Notes: generated by a model from the letters alone, not told the origin. A stretch of DNA of 64,000 bases from Herbinix sp. (GCA_029256105.1 JAQSYO010000008.1:1-64000), one strand, 5' to 3'; positions 49,300-57,996 are shown, counted from the first letter of the stretch. Made by a program: numbers and translations.

Positions 49300-50112
49300 T
49301 TAATCTTCAATAAATTTCATTAATTCGCAGTTGAATTTATCACGTTCCTCGTAGAATAATCCGTGGCCACTATATTCAAAGGGTACAAGTTTAGAATTTT
49401 TAATTCCTTGTCTCATGGCTTCGGCTAATGGAAATAGACAAACCTTATCATGAATACCATGAAGAATTAAGGTTGGTACGTGTATTTTCCCAAGATCAGA
49501 GAATAAAGTCTCATCTCGAAAAGTGGTGGCACAGTCTGCGGTAGCCCAACCGGCAGCCACTAACCCTAATTGAAAGAACCAGTCTGAGAGAGGCTGAGTA
49601 GCATATTGAAATAAGAACATATCACCAAAATCTCTTAACATTTTAGGCCGGTCATTATAGGCTCCTTGAATAAGAGTGGTGACTGCTTCCTTAGGTAATC
49701 CATATGGGAAATCTGGCCGCATAGTTAAACTGGGGGCGGCAGCACCAAAAAGAGCAAGTTTTGATACCCCACAACCTCTATGGCGAGCCATGTACCTGAT
49801 GGCAGTTGCTCCACCCATAGAATGCCCACCCAGTGTGAAATCTTGTAATCTAAGAGCGTCAACCACAGCTCTCACATCGTCAGCCAATCTATCATAGGAG
49901 TATCCACTCCAAGGTTTATCTGAAGCACCAAAGCCTCTGGTATCCATTCCAATGCATCGATATCCCATCTTGGGAAGTACATTAAACTGATATTCATAAG
50001 CCTTATGACTTAAGGGCCAACCGTGAATAAATAATATTGTTCTCTTCCCTCCGGGATTAATATCCTCCACAAAAATGTTCACTTCTGGTTCTACATTAAT
50101 ATAATATTCCAT
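49300..50112 (-). CDS. Alpha/beta hydrolase
   Basis: A 270-residue hydrolase. The oxyanion region is LFIHGWPLSH (about 27-36), the nucleophile is Ser98 in GGHSMGG, the acid Asp222 is in HGIHDK, and the base His250 is in SGHGLFYEE. The HGWP motif and GFGASDKPWSGYSYDRLADDV resemble non-heme chloroperoxidase/esterase types. The substrate is unknown. There is no signal peptide. GGAGG precedes the ATG. It lies between the MFS gene and the tRNA-Lys remnant. Confidence 0.88.
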   Translation of the reverse strand: MEYYINVEPEVNIFVEDINPGGKRTILFIHGWPLSHKAYEYQFNVLPKMGYRCIGMDTRGFGASDKPWSGYSYDRLADDVRAVVDALRLQDFTLGGHSMGGATAIRYMARHRGCGVSKLALFGAAAPSLTMRPDFPYGLPKEAVTTLIQGAYNDRPKMLRDFGDMFLFQYATQPLSDWFFQLGLVAAGWATADCATTFRDETLFSDLGKIHVPTLILHGIHDKVCLFPLAEAMRQGIKNSKLVPFEYSGHGLFYEERDKFNCELMKFIED

Positions 50113-50218
50113 ATCAAAGCCTCCGAAAATTAAGCCTTATTGATTACCATCTTATGTAATGTTATCATCAAATAGAATATTTATATTGCAAATCAGAAAT
50201 TCAATAGAAATTATATTT

Positions 50219-50322
50219 GACTCTTAAGTAAGTGTCGTCCATGGTTCGAGCTCATAGATACGTACTTTTAAGGTCATAATTTTGTGCTCTTAGTAACTGC
50301 GGGGTTAAGAATTTTTTGTTGC
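50219..50322 (+). pseudogene. Decayed copy of the tRNA-Lys 3' half with its terminator
   Basis: Collinear with 47148-47249, beginning exactly at the anticodon stem-loop (GACTCTTAA) and continuing through the T-loop (GGTTCGAG), the 3' end and the terminator (CTTAGTAACTGC, TTTTTTGTTGC). By my count 36 of 50 positions match after the T-loop with no gaps. The 5' half of the tRNA is absent. This pattern fits an old attachment-site duplication, or a decayed tandem tRNA copy. Confidence 0.75.
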
Positions 50323-50462
50323 CCGTTAATTAAGAAATTTATAGAGTGATTTTGGAAAACAGCAGAGTTATATGTTATTAGTGCTTAATGTTAAAATATA
50401 ATAGGGGGTAATAATTATAATAGTATCATATAATAATATGAGGAAATTAATTGAGGCAATGT

Positions 50463-51776
50463 ATGGATATACATGTTGTAGAGCCAGGGGAAACGATTTA
50501 TTCTATAGCTGAGCTATATGGAGTATCAGCGATGAGATTAATACAAGACAATGGACTAATGGAACCATATAATTTGGTAACAGGGCAAACCATAGTAATT
50601 GTATATCCTGAACAAACATATACAGTTCAGGAGGGTGATACATTGGAAAGTATTGCAAATGCGAATGGTATAACTCTGTTGCAGCTAATGAGAAATAATC
50701 CGTTTCTTTCCGATAGAGAGTTTATATATCCGGGAGAAACTTTAGTTATAAGTTATAAAAATAGCAAGATAAATGTTTCAACTAACGGCTATACTAATCC
50801 ATTTATGGATAGGGGTACCCTTAGAAAGACGTTACCATTTCTAACCTATATATCAATATTTGGTTATAGGACTACAACGGATGCTGAGATAATTGGTATT
50901 GATGATACGGAGATAATCCAAATAGCTAGGGAATATGGAGTTGCCCCAATTATGTTATTATCAACTGTAACCGGTCAGGGAATTGGAAATATTGAAGCGG
51001 TATACAGCATACTATACAACGAAGAACTTATGGACCGGCATATTGATAATATCCTTACTATTTTTAGAACGAAAGGTTATTATGGGTTAAATTTAACGTT
51101 GCAATATTTAAATACTGAAAATACGCAAGTTTATGTAGATTATATAACGAAACTAGTGGAACGATTAAATAGGGAAGGCTACCTGGTTTTTATCACATTA
51201 TCTCCGAATATAATCTTTAATGCGAATGAAATCACTTTTGAAAGAATTGACTATTCGGCAATAGGGCGATTAGTGAATGGAATAACCCTTTTATCTTATA
51301 ATTGGGGATATTCATATGGTGCTCCGGCCCCGGTAACTTCTGTTTTTCTGTTACGACAATTTTATGAATATGCAGTCACATTAATAGCTCCCGAAAAGAT
51401 ATTTATGGGAATACCATTGATGGGTTACGATTGGGAACTTCCATATATCGTTGGTATTTCAAGAGCTAGATCTCTTACATATGATAATGCCATTGCTTTA
51501 GCCGGCGAAGTTGGTGCAACGATTCAGTTTGATGAAGTTTCACAAACGCCTTATTTTGAATATGTAGAAAATCTATCGGGAGTACCAATACCACATATTG
51601 TTTGGTTTATAGATGCTAGAAGCATAGATGCACTTATGGAATTAGTACCGGAATTTGGGTTCCAGGGTATTGGGATTTGGAATATCATGTACTATTTCGC
51701 ACAATTGTGGTTAATAGTAAATTCGCAATATGAAATAGAAACAATTAATGAAAGAGATGTTAATATTTCTTCATGA
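50463..51776 (+). CDS. LysM-GH18 family protein with degenerate active site
   Basis: A 437-residue protein with two LysM domains (residues 4-48, VVEPGETIYSIAELYGV; and 53-97, TVQEGDTLESIANANGI) that bind peptidoglycan-type glycans. A glycoside hydrolase 18 barrel follows (about 120-425), as in spore cortex/coat enzymes of the YaaH/SleL type. The catalytic DGxxxDxE strand reads YGLNLTLQ (207-214): both aspartates and the glutamate are replaced. It is probably a non-catalytic glycan-binding protein. No signal peptide is present, as in spore-coat members. ATG 50463 has GAGG 7 nt upstream; TTG 50451 is less likely. Confidence 0.85.
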   Translation: MDIHVVEPGETIYSIAELYGVSAMRLIQDNGLMEPYNLVTGQTIVIVYPEQTYTVQEGDTLESIANANGITLLQLMRNNPFLSDREFIYPGETLVISYKNSKINVSTNGYTNPFMDRGTLRKTLPFLTYISIFGYRTTTDAEIIGIDDTEIIQIAREYGVAPIMLLSTVTGQGIGNIEAVYSILYNEELMDRHIDNILTIFRTKGYYGLNLTLQYLNTENTQVYVDYITKLVERLNREGYLVFITLSPNIIFNANEITFERIDYSAIGRLVNGITLLSYNWGYSYGAPAPVTSVFLLRQFYEYAVTLIAPEKIFMGIPLMGYDWELPYIVGISRARSLTYDNAIALAGEVGATIQFDEVSQTPYFEYVENLSGVPIPHIVWFIDARSIDALMELVPEFGFQGIGIWNIMYYFAQLWLIVNSQYEIETINERDVNISS

Positions 51777-51815
51777 TCTAGTAAATATCATGTAATAAAT
51801 AATACGATACATTTG

Positions 51816-51906
51816 AAAACCCAGCCCAGGTAATGTTGTTACCCTTATATGTTAGATTTTTAGGTCTAACATATGGGGGTCACATCATTACCTAGGCTGG
51901 GTTTTT
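51816..51906. terminator. Long palindromic terminator after the LysM-GH18 gene (core family copy 4)
   Basis: AAACCCAGCCCAGGTAATG pairs with CATTACCTAGGCTGGGTTT, followed by TTT. The inner core on the minus strand is GTTAGACCTAAAAATCTAAC (51870-51851), identical to copy 2. It separates two convergent genes and may serve both. Confidence 0.9.
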
Positions 51907-51970
51907 CATTTTATCTTAGTGTTAGTGATCATTTTACAAAGTCATAAGTCTCCAATTAAGACATCGGGAG

Positions 51971-52165
51971 TTATTTGGTAAATTTCTCGTAATCATTTTC
52001 TTTACTCTTAGATATTCCATCACCAATATCCACAAAATTTGAATTCTTCATCAGATCAATAGATGCGGATGTACTCGTAAAATGTTCGTCATAAGATATT
52101 TTATTCATTTTTTTAATTATTGATTTATTTGTTGAGTTATCAGATTTTTTATCTTTTTTAAACAT
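51971..52165 (-). CDS. Small hypothetical protein
   Basis: 64 residues, starting at ATG 52165 with a strong ribosome site (GGAGG 8 nt upstream). It is polar and charged (MFKKDKKSDNSTNKSIIKK; later HFTSTSASIDLMKNSNF), with no membrane segment and no recognised family. The good ribosome site and a terminator hairpin beyond its end favour a real gene. Confidence 0.55.
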   Translation of the reverse strand: MFKKDKKSDNSTNKSIIKKMNKISYDEHFTSTSASIDLMKNSNFVDIGDGISKSKENDYEKFTK

Positions 52166-52332
52166 AAAAACCACCTCCGTAACTATATTATACCACTAAT
52201 ATGAATCGCATTCAATATTTGTAATATTTCCGAAAAAATATTTTAATACTCATTAAGTTCGAAAATGAAAATTCATTCTGAAAAGGGGAGTATTGCTTTT
52301 ATGAGTTTAAATTATGAATAAATATTATAGAT

Positions 52333-52364
52333 TTAAAGTACATTTAAGGCAAGCAGGATATAAT
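52333..52364 (+). promoter_or_regulatory. Candidate operator-promoter of the two-component system
   Basis: TTAAAGT (52333-52339) and TTTAAGG (52343-52349) repeat at an 11-bp step and are followed 9 nt later by TATAAT (52359-52364). The same box type and a similar distance to the -10 occur before the VTC operon at 54705-54759. The response regulator encoded next is OmpR-type, a class that binds such direct repeats. The 52365-52507 leader shows nothing else. Confidence 0.6.
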
Positions 52365-52507
52365 TCGAATTAGAAATAAATGTATGCCCAAACAAGGAGT
52401 GATGGGGGAGTAGTAAGGTGCATATGAATTTGCATCAGCAGATTTGAATTTTCGTATCATTTGGGATATGATAATAGAAGTAGGACGGGTAGATGGAGGG
52501 AAAGAAT

Positions 52508-53182
52508 ATGAGAATACTACTTGCTGAAGACGAAAAAGAAATGTCAAATGCATTAGTTGCTATTTTAAAACACAATAACTATTCTGTAGATGCTGTATAT
52601 GATGGTGCAGATGCCTTAGACTATGGACTTTCAGAGAATTATGACGTAATAATTTTAGATATTATGATGCCTAAGATGAACGGCTTAGAAGTACTAGAAA
52701 AGTTAAGAGTAAAAGGAATTCATACATCCATATTAATGCTCACTGCAAAGGCTGAAATAGAAGATCGCATACATGGACTGGATAAGGGGGCGGATGATTA
52801 TCTAAGTAAGCCGTTTGCTATGGGGGAATTATTGGCAAGAGTACGTGCCATGGGTAGACGGAAGTCCGAATTCACTCCGAACCTCATTGAGGTGGGTAAT
52901 ATTAAGCTTAACAAAGAAAATTATGAATTATCAAATGGTATTGCCTCGCTTAGACTTGCGAATAAGGAATTTCAGATGCTTGAGATGTTAATGACAAATC
53001 CCAAGCGTTTAATTTCTACAGAGCAGTTTATGGAACGTATATGGGGATATGATTCGGAAGCCGAGATTAATGTGGTGTGGGTATATATCTCTTATCTTCG
53101 TAAAAAACTTGCCTCCCTAGAGGCGAATGTAAAAATAAAAGCGGTAAGAGGTGTTGGCTATAGTTTGGAGGAAGGCGAATGA
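52508..53182 (+). CDS. OmpR-family response regulator
   Basis: A 224-residue regulator. The receiver has E7-D8, phospho-acceptor D51 in ILDIMMPKMNG, T79 and K101 in DYLSKPF. The winged helix has IASLRLANKEFQMLEML and EAEINVVWVYISYLRKKL. ATG 52508 has GGAGGGAAA upstream; an earlier in-frame ATG (52493) overlaps this site. It overlaps its kinase by 4 nt (ATGA). It probably controls its own genes and the VTC-DUF4956 operon, inferred from shared direct repeats. Confidence 0.92.
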   Translation: MRILLAEDEKEMSNALVAILKHNNYSVDAVYDGADALDYGLSENYDVIILDIMMPKMNGLEVLEKLRVKGIHTSILMLTAKAEIEDRIHGLDKGADDYLSKPFAMGELLARVRAMGRRKSEFTPNLIEVGNIKLNKENYELSNGIASLRLANKEFQMLEMLMTNPKRLISTEQFMERIWGYDSEAEINVVWVYISYLRKKLASLEANVKIKAVRGVGYSLEEGE

Positions 53183-54408
53183 TTAAGAAACTACAAAGAA
53201 AATTCATTATGATTACGATGGGATCCTTAGCTCTGGTAATGGTGATTTTAGTTGGATCGATTAATGGAATTTATCTTTTTAATATGAATAATAAAATCAA
53301 TGGAACTCTTGATATTCTTACGTTAAACCAAGGGCAGTTTCCGAAGTTTGATAAAGGAAATAAGCCGCCGAGAGAGCCTAGATTTGGATTTCAAATGAAT
53401 GAGGAGACCCCGTTTGAAACTCGATATTTTGTAGTAGAAGTGGGCAAAGACGGTAGCATCTATGAGATTGATACAAGCCATATTGCTGCGGTTTCTTCGG
53501 AAGATGCCGCGGATTATGCAAATAAGGTTATGAATGGAAGCAGGAACAGCGGGTATACAGATATCTATAAATACGTTGTTGTAGAAGAAGCCTATGGCTC
53601 CATGCTTATATTTGTGGACTGTAGGGGGCAGCTTCAAACTGCGAATATGTTTTTGCTAATATCTAGTGTGGTTGGATTAACAACGCTTCTACTTGTATTT
53701 ATACTTGTTTCTTTTCTCTCCAAAAAGGCAATAAATCCAATTATAGAAACTATGGAGAAGCAAAAACAGTTTATTACGAATGCCGGCCATGAGATTAAGA
53801 CGCCGCTTGCCATTATTTCTGCCAATGCAGATGTGCTGGAGCTGACAGGGGGCGAAAATGAATGGATTGTCAGCATACGAAATCAAATTACGCGCCTTGA
53901 TAAACTGGTAAAAAATCTTCTGACTTTATCAAAAGTAGAGGAGGGTGATATAAAGTTAGTATTTACTAAGTTTAATTTAAGTAAGGCTGTTCTCGAAACA
54001 GCTAGTACATTTAAGTCCATTGCAGAGATGCACAATAAAAGGTTTCAAATTGAAATTCAACCGCAGGTGGAACTACATGGGGATGAAAGCAGTATACAAC
54101 AGCTTGTTTCAACGCTTGTTGATAATGCAATGAAGTATTCGAATGAAGGAGGAACTATCAAAGTTTCTTTATACGCTACAAAAAAAGGAATAAAGTTAGA
54201 GGTATATAACACCACGGAGGTGATAGACACACAAAATTTAAGCAGGTTATTTGATCGATTTTATCGTGCCGATTCCTCGAGATCCAGAGAAACCGGTGGT
54301 TATGGAATTGGACTTTCCATTGCTAAATCAATTGTAGAGGCGCATCATGGAAAGATTTCAGTTAAAAGCGAGGATGGAAAATCAATTTGTTTTACTGTTG
54401 GGATATAA
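53179..54408 (+). CDS. Membrane sensor histidine kinase
   Basis: A 409-residue kinase with membrane segments at about residues 8-35 and 155-178. The roughly 115-residue extracytoplasmic sensor domain begins with a basic, proline-containing stretch (FDKGNKPPREPRFGF). HisKA is QFITNAGHEIKTPLAIISAN (His about 204), with no clear HAMP. The HATPase has STLVDNAMKYSNEGG and GGYGIGLSIAKSIV. The signal is unknown. It is coupled to the response regulator and followed, after a terminator, by the VTC operon. Confidence 0.92.
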   Translation: MIKKLQRKFIMITMGSLALVMVILVGSINGIYLFNMNNKINGTLDILTLNQGQFPKFDKGNKPPREPRFGFQMNEETPFETRYFVVEVGKDGSIYEIDTSHIAAVSSEDAADYANKVMNGSRNSGYTDIYKYVVVEEAYGSMLIFVDCRGQLQTANMFLLISSVVGLTTLLLVFILVSFLSKKAINPIIETMEKQKQFITNAGHEIKTPLAIISANADVLELTGGENEWIVSIRNQITRLDKLVKNLLTLSKVEEGDIKLVFTKFNLSKAVLETASTFKSIAEMHNKRFQIEIQPQVELHGDESSIQQLVSTLVDNAMKYSNEGGTIKVSLYATKKGIKLEVYNTTEVIDTQNLSRLFDRFYRADSSRSRETGGYGIGLSIAKSIVEAHHGKISVKSEDGKSICFTVGI

Positions 54409-54644
54409 TGCTCTAGGTACAAAGCAGATAGTTGATATAGTTAAAAGAAATAACAAACTACAAAGATGAGTTAGATTGCAGAAAACGAGGATGAGATAAG
54501 TACAAAGATAAGTTGGATGCAGAAAATGAAAAGAGTTAAGTAATATGAGGAGTTAGATGCAGATAACTATGATGCAGTTAACAAAGTTACAGATAATGAA
54601 GATGAGATAGATACTATAATGAATTAAATAACGAAGCTGTGCGA
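54409..54644. other. Spacer with degenerate short repeats
   Basis: No gene. The sequence consists of loosely repeated GATGAGTTAGATGCAGATAA-like motifs (for example 54465-54480, 54550-54610), resembling a decayed tandem repeat of about 20-24 bp. Confidence 0.5.
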
Positions 54645-54684
54645 GCAAGGGATGGATGATTTTTGTCATCTACCTTGCTTTTTT
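54645..54684 (+). terminator. Terminator of the two-component operon
   Basis: GCAAGG...GATGA pairs with TCATC...CCTTGC, followed by six T residues. Confidence 0.8.
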
Positions 54685-54704
54685 GTTGTCAGATAAATTC
54701 TAAA

Positions 54705-54759
54705 TTAAAGTAAATTTAAAGTAAAATTTAAAGTTGGTTTTAAGTAGACGAATTAGAAT
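54705..54759 (+). promoter_or_regulatory. Candidate operator-promoter of the VTC operon
   Basis: Four direct repeats: TTAAAGT at 54705, 54716 and 54728, and TTTAAGT at 54739 (steps 11, 12, 11 bp). A -10 TAGAAT follows at 54754-54759, 8 nt after the last box. There is no consensus -35. This is the layout of promoters activated by OmpR-family regulators. Confidence 0.65.
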
Positions 54760-54834
54760 GAATATATCAAAGGACATCAAACGAGTCAGAAAAGTAACAA
54801 AGACAGGACGGTTTATAAGTTTGGAGGAATTACA

Positions 54835-55569
54835 ATGAGCCAATATCAAGATACGTTTAAACGATATGAAATGAAATATTTACTGGATGAAAAGAAATAT
54901 AAATTGCTTAGACAGCGATTGCAGGAGGAGATGGTCGTTGATAATTATGGGAAAACAACGATTTGCAATATCTACTTTGATACACCGGAGCACTTACTCA
55001 TTCGTACTTCTTTGGAAAAACCGATTTATAAGGAGAAGTTAAGGCTGAGAAGTTATGGTACACCGATGGAGGGTGATACAGTTTATGTGGAACTTAAGAA
55101 GAAATATAAAGGTATTGTTTACAAGAGGCGTGAGAAAATGGAGCTATCCAGAGCAGAAAAATATCTTTATGATGGGGAGCCAGTTAATAAGCCATCACAG
55201 ATTACAAAAGAAATCGATTGGTTTTTAAAAAGCTATAAAGATTTAGTACCAGCCATGTATATTTCATATAGCCGAATCGCGATGTACGGGATTGAGGACG
55301 CTAACCTTCGTGTTACCTTTGACAGTGATCTTCTTTGGAGAGAGGAAGAACTTTGGTTAGGCTGTGGAGTCTGGGGTAATTCGCTACTTGAGGAAGCCCA
55401 GCAGCTTATGGAAATCAAAATTCCTGGGGCAATGCCGTTGTGGTTATCGCACCAATTGGATGAACTTGAGATTTACCCGATATCCTTTTCAAAATATGGC
55501 AGAGGGTATCAGCAAGCAGAATTGCAAAGAAGAAAGGAAAGATTAAAAGGAGAGATAAAATATGCTTAA
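54835..55569 (+). CDS. VTC-domain protein, polyphosphate polymerase-like
   Basis: A 244-residue protein consisting of one VTC tunnel domain. Conserved basic and acidic tunnel residues are present in order: RYEMKYLL (residues about 9-16), IYFDTP, KEKLRLRSYG, VYVELKKKYKGIVYKRR, ISYSRIAMYG, LRVTFD, LMEIKIPGAMP and SFSKYGRGY. In yeast Vtc4 this domain makes polyphosphate from ATP. Bacterial relatives are common but poorly studied; synthesis of, or binding to, polyphosphate or another phosphorylated substrate is inferred. It has no membrane segment and overlaps the DUF4956 gene by 8 nt, suggesting a complex at the membrane. Confidence 0.88.
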   Translation: MSQYQDTFKRYEMKYLLDEKKYKLLRQRLQEEMVVDNYGKTTICNIYFDTPEHLLIRTSLEKPIYKEKLRLRSYGTPMEGDTVYVELKKKYKGIVYKRREKMELSRAEKYLYDGEPVNKPSQITKEIDWFLKSYKDLVPAMYISYSRIAMYGIEDANLRVTFDSDLLWREEELWLGCGVWGNSLLEEAQQLMEIKIPGAMPLWLSHQLDELEIYPISFSKYGRGYQQAELQRRKERLKGEIKYA

Positions 55570-56227
55570 TTCTATTTTGACAAATACATTTTCAATCAAT
55601 ACATTTTTAATTTGTATTACAGCTTCTCTTATATTAGGAGCACTGATTGCATGGGTGCACAGTCGATACAACAATAGTAGTAAAGGCTTTGTCATGACAA
55701 TTGCACTGTTACCGGCGATTGTTCAAATGGTAATATTATTAGTGAATGGAAACCTTGGGACAGGAGTAGCGGTAATGGGAGCCTTTAGTCTAGTACGCTT
55801 TCGGTCTATACCAGGAAATGCAAAGGAAATTAGTAGTATTTTTATGGCAATGGCAATTGGGTTGGCAACCGGAACGGGTTATGTAGCGGTAGCAGTATTA
55901 TTTGTAATTATTGTTGGCGGCGTAAGTGTTGTATATAATATAACCTGCTTTGGTGAACCAAGGCAGAAAGAAAAAGAATTGAAGATTACCATTCCGGAAG
56001 GAGTGGACTATATGGAGATATATAATGACTTATTTAAGAAATATACAACAAAAACTGAGTTGATAAAAGCAAAGACTACGAATATGGGAAGCCTCTACAA
56101 ATTGGATTATCGAATCAGTTTAAAAAATCAGGCAGAAGAAAAATTATTTATTGATGAGCTTCGCTGTAGAAATGGAAATTTGGAGATAACCTGCGGAAAA
56201 GTCACAGCAGGTAGTGACGAACTTTAA
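55562..56227 (+). CDS. DUF4956 membrane protein
   Basis: A 221-residue protein with about four membrane segments (residues 10-33, 42-62, 68-85 and 95-125). The family signature VMGAFSLVRFRSIPGNAKEISSIFMAMAIGLATG is at about 75-110 (first 20 residues diagnostic). A cytoplasmic C-terminal domain follows (about 135-221). The function is unknown. These proteins almost always neighbour VTC-domain genes, often with CotH kinases or carbohydrate-binding lipoproteins. AAGGAG precedes the ATG inside the VTC gene. Confidence 0.88.
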   Translation: MLNSILTNTFSINTFLICITASLILGALIAWVHSRYNNSSKGFVMTIALLPAIVQMVILLVNGNLGTGVAVMGAFSLVRFRSIPGNAKEISSIFMAMAIGLATGTGYVAVAVLFVIIVGGVSVVYNITCFGEPRQKEKELKITIPEGVDYMEIYNDLFKKYTTKTELIKAKTTNMGSLYKLDYRISLKNQAEEKLFIDELRCRNGNLEITCGKVTAGSDEL

Positions 56228-56248
56228 TAGAAGGAATGAGGTAGTATA

Positions 56249-57943
56249 ATGAGAAAACGATGGAGATATATAACATCAATTTTAATGATAATGGCGATGC
56301 TTTTGACTGGGTGCACAACTAGCCAAGAGAATCAGACAAAAAGTAATACATCAGGTACAACAACAGCGCAAACAGAAACAATTGCAACTTCTTCGTCGGT
56401 AGTAGTGGATAAAGAATTTACAGCAAACGATTTGGATGTTGGATATGAGGATAGTACTTCAACCCATATAACATTGGAGGGAAGTGATATCGTGGTATCT
56501 GGTGATGGAGCAACGGCTCGGGATGGAGTAGTGACAATCAGTAGCAAAGGGACTTATGTAATCGCCGGCACGTTGCAGAATGGACAGATTATTGTGGATG
56601 CCGGGGATGCTGATAAGGTACAACTCGTATTAAATGGCATATCTGTTACTTGTTCTGATAATGCTCCTATCTATATAAAAAATGCAGATAAAACATTTAT
56701 TACATTGGGAGATGGAACAATAAATAACTTAATCGATGGTAAGGAATATGTTCAATCGGATGATAACAATGTAGATGGTGTAATCTATAGTAAGTCGGAT
56801 CTGACGATAAATGGGGATGGAACTTTAAATATTACAGGTAACTACAAGCATGGAATTGCATCAAAAGATGACCTCGTAATTACGGGAGGGACCTACAACA
56901 TAACAGCAGTGAAGGATGCTATCAATGGCAAAGACAGCGTAAAAATTAAGGACGGCACATTTATTCTGAGTGCGACTTTAGGAAATGGAATTCAGTCAAA
57001 GAATGGCGACGATACTACAAAGGGATTTGTATACATTTATGGTGGAACTATCACGATTACAAAATGCATGGAAGGAATTGAAGGAACGGCTATTATTATT
57101 GAAGGTGGTACAATTGATATAATAGCGGAAGACGATGGATTAAATGCTACAAGTGGCACAAGTGATACAACCGAAGTTACGACAATGGATACAGTCGCAG
57201 AAACCTTACCAGAAGCATTACCGGTAGCTACAACAGACGCAGACTCAAGTGCAACAACAGAGGAAACAACAGACCAAGCCGGATTTATAGCACCAGGAAA
57301 AGGAGAATTTGGTGGCGGTGGAGGTATGTTTGAAGTAGATACCAATGCATATATTTCAATTACAGGCGGAATGGTAACAATAGATGCATTGGGAGATGGA
57401 ATTGATTCCAATGGCACACTCTATATCTCAGGAGGAAATATTTACGTAAGTGGACCAACGAATAGTGGAAACGGTGGACTTGATTATAATGGAACTGCAG
57501 AAATAACGGGTGGAATTATTATCGTAGCGGGCAGTTCAGGGATGGCTCAGGGCTTCTCGGATACCTCCAGGCAATACTCACTTTTATATAACTTTACAAC
57601 AACGGTCGAAGCTGGTATGGAAGTGAAATTGACAGATCAAGAGGGTAAGGTAGTGGCAAATTACACACCAAATAAGCTTTATCAATCCGTGGTTATCAGT
57701 ACACCGGAGCTTACCAAAGATGAGACATATACCCTAACTGCGGGGAGCCAGACGGCAGATATTACACTATCTTCAATAGTAACCAGCAACGGACAGCAAG
57801 GAATGATGGGTCAAGGAAATCAAGTAAGACAAGGCATACAAAGAGGCCAGGGAGCGCAACCAGGTAAGGATGGTATGGCAAGACCGGGAGCTGGGAATGT
57901 CACAGAGGGTACGGAAAATCCGAATAATAACTTAGTAGAATAA
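56249..57943 (+). CDS. Carbohydrate-binding domain lipoprotein (Cthe_2159-like, DUF4353)
   Basis: A 564-residue exported lipoprotein (signal peptide with lipobox LLTGC, Cys about 22). After a S/T-rich linker a beta-helix repeat region follows, with recurrent GDGTLNITGNYKHGIASKDD, ITGGTYNITAVKDAINGKDS and GGTIDIIAEDDGLNA-type turns. A T/E-rich insertion lies at about 305-350. The C-terminal 45 residues are rich in G, Q and M. The relative Cthe_2159 of Clostridium thermocellum is a calcium-containing beta-helix that binds acidic polysaccharides. It is the last gene of the VTC operon. Confidence 0.85.
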   Translation: MRKRWRYITSILMIMAMLLTGCTTSQENQTKSNTSGTTTAQTETIATSSSVVVDKEFTANDLDVGYEDSTSTHITLEGSDIVVSGDGATARDGVVTISSKGTYVIAGTLQNGQIIVDAGDADKVQLVLNGISVTCSDNAPIYIKNADKTFITLGDGTINNLIDGKEYVQSDDNNVDGVIYSKSDLTINGDGTLNITGNYKHGIASKDDLVITGGTYNITAVKDAINGKDSVKIKDGTFILSATLGNGIQSKNGDDTTKGFVYIYGGTITITKCMEGIEGTAIIIEGGTIDIIAEDDGLNATSGTSDTTEVTTMDTVAETLPEALPVATTDADSSATTEETTDQAGFIAPGKGEFGGGGGMFEVDTNAYISITGGMVTIDALGDGIDSNGTLYISGGNIYVSGPTNSGNGGLDYNGTAEITGGIIIVAGSSGMAQGFSDTSRQYSLLYNFTTTVEAGMEVKLTDQEGKVVANYTPNKLYQSVVISTPELTKDETYTLTAGSQTADITLSSIVTSNGQQGMMGQGNQVRQGIQRGQGAQPGKDGMARPGAGNVTEGTENPNNNLVE

Positions 57944-57955
57944 TGTAAATATTAA

Positions 57956-57996
57956 AAATAGAGTAATCAGCTGAGGTCATGCTGATTACTCTATTT
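57956..57996 (+). terminator. Terminator of the VTC operon
   Basis: AAATAGAGTAATCAGC pairs perfectly with GCTGATTACTCTATTT across a 9-nt loop. The T-tract is short (AGATTT). A second inverted repeat ATAGAATG/CATTCTAT follows at 58009-58037, nearer to the encapsulin gene end. Confidence 0.8.

Noticed and set aside
28195-51906. Active insertion sequences at the palindromic hairpins
   Set aside because: No transposase frame or fragment was found anywhere in the window; only terminal-repeat-like hairpins exist.
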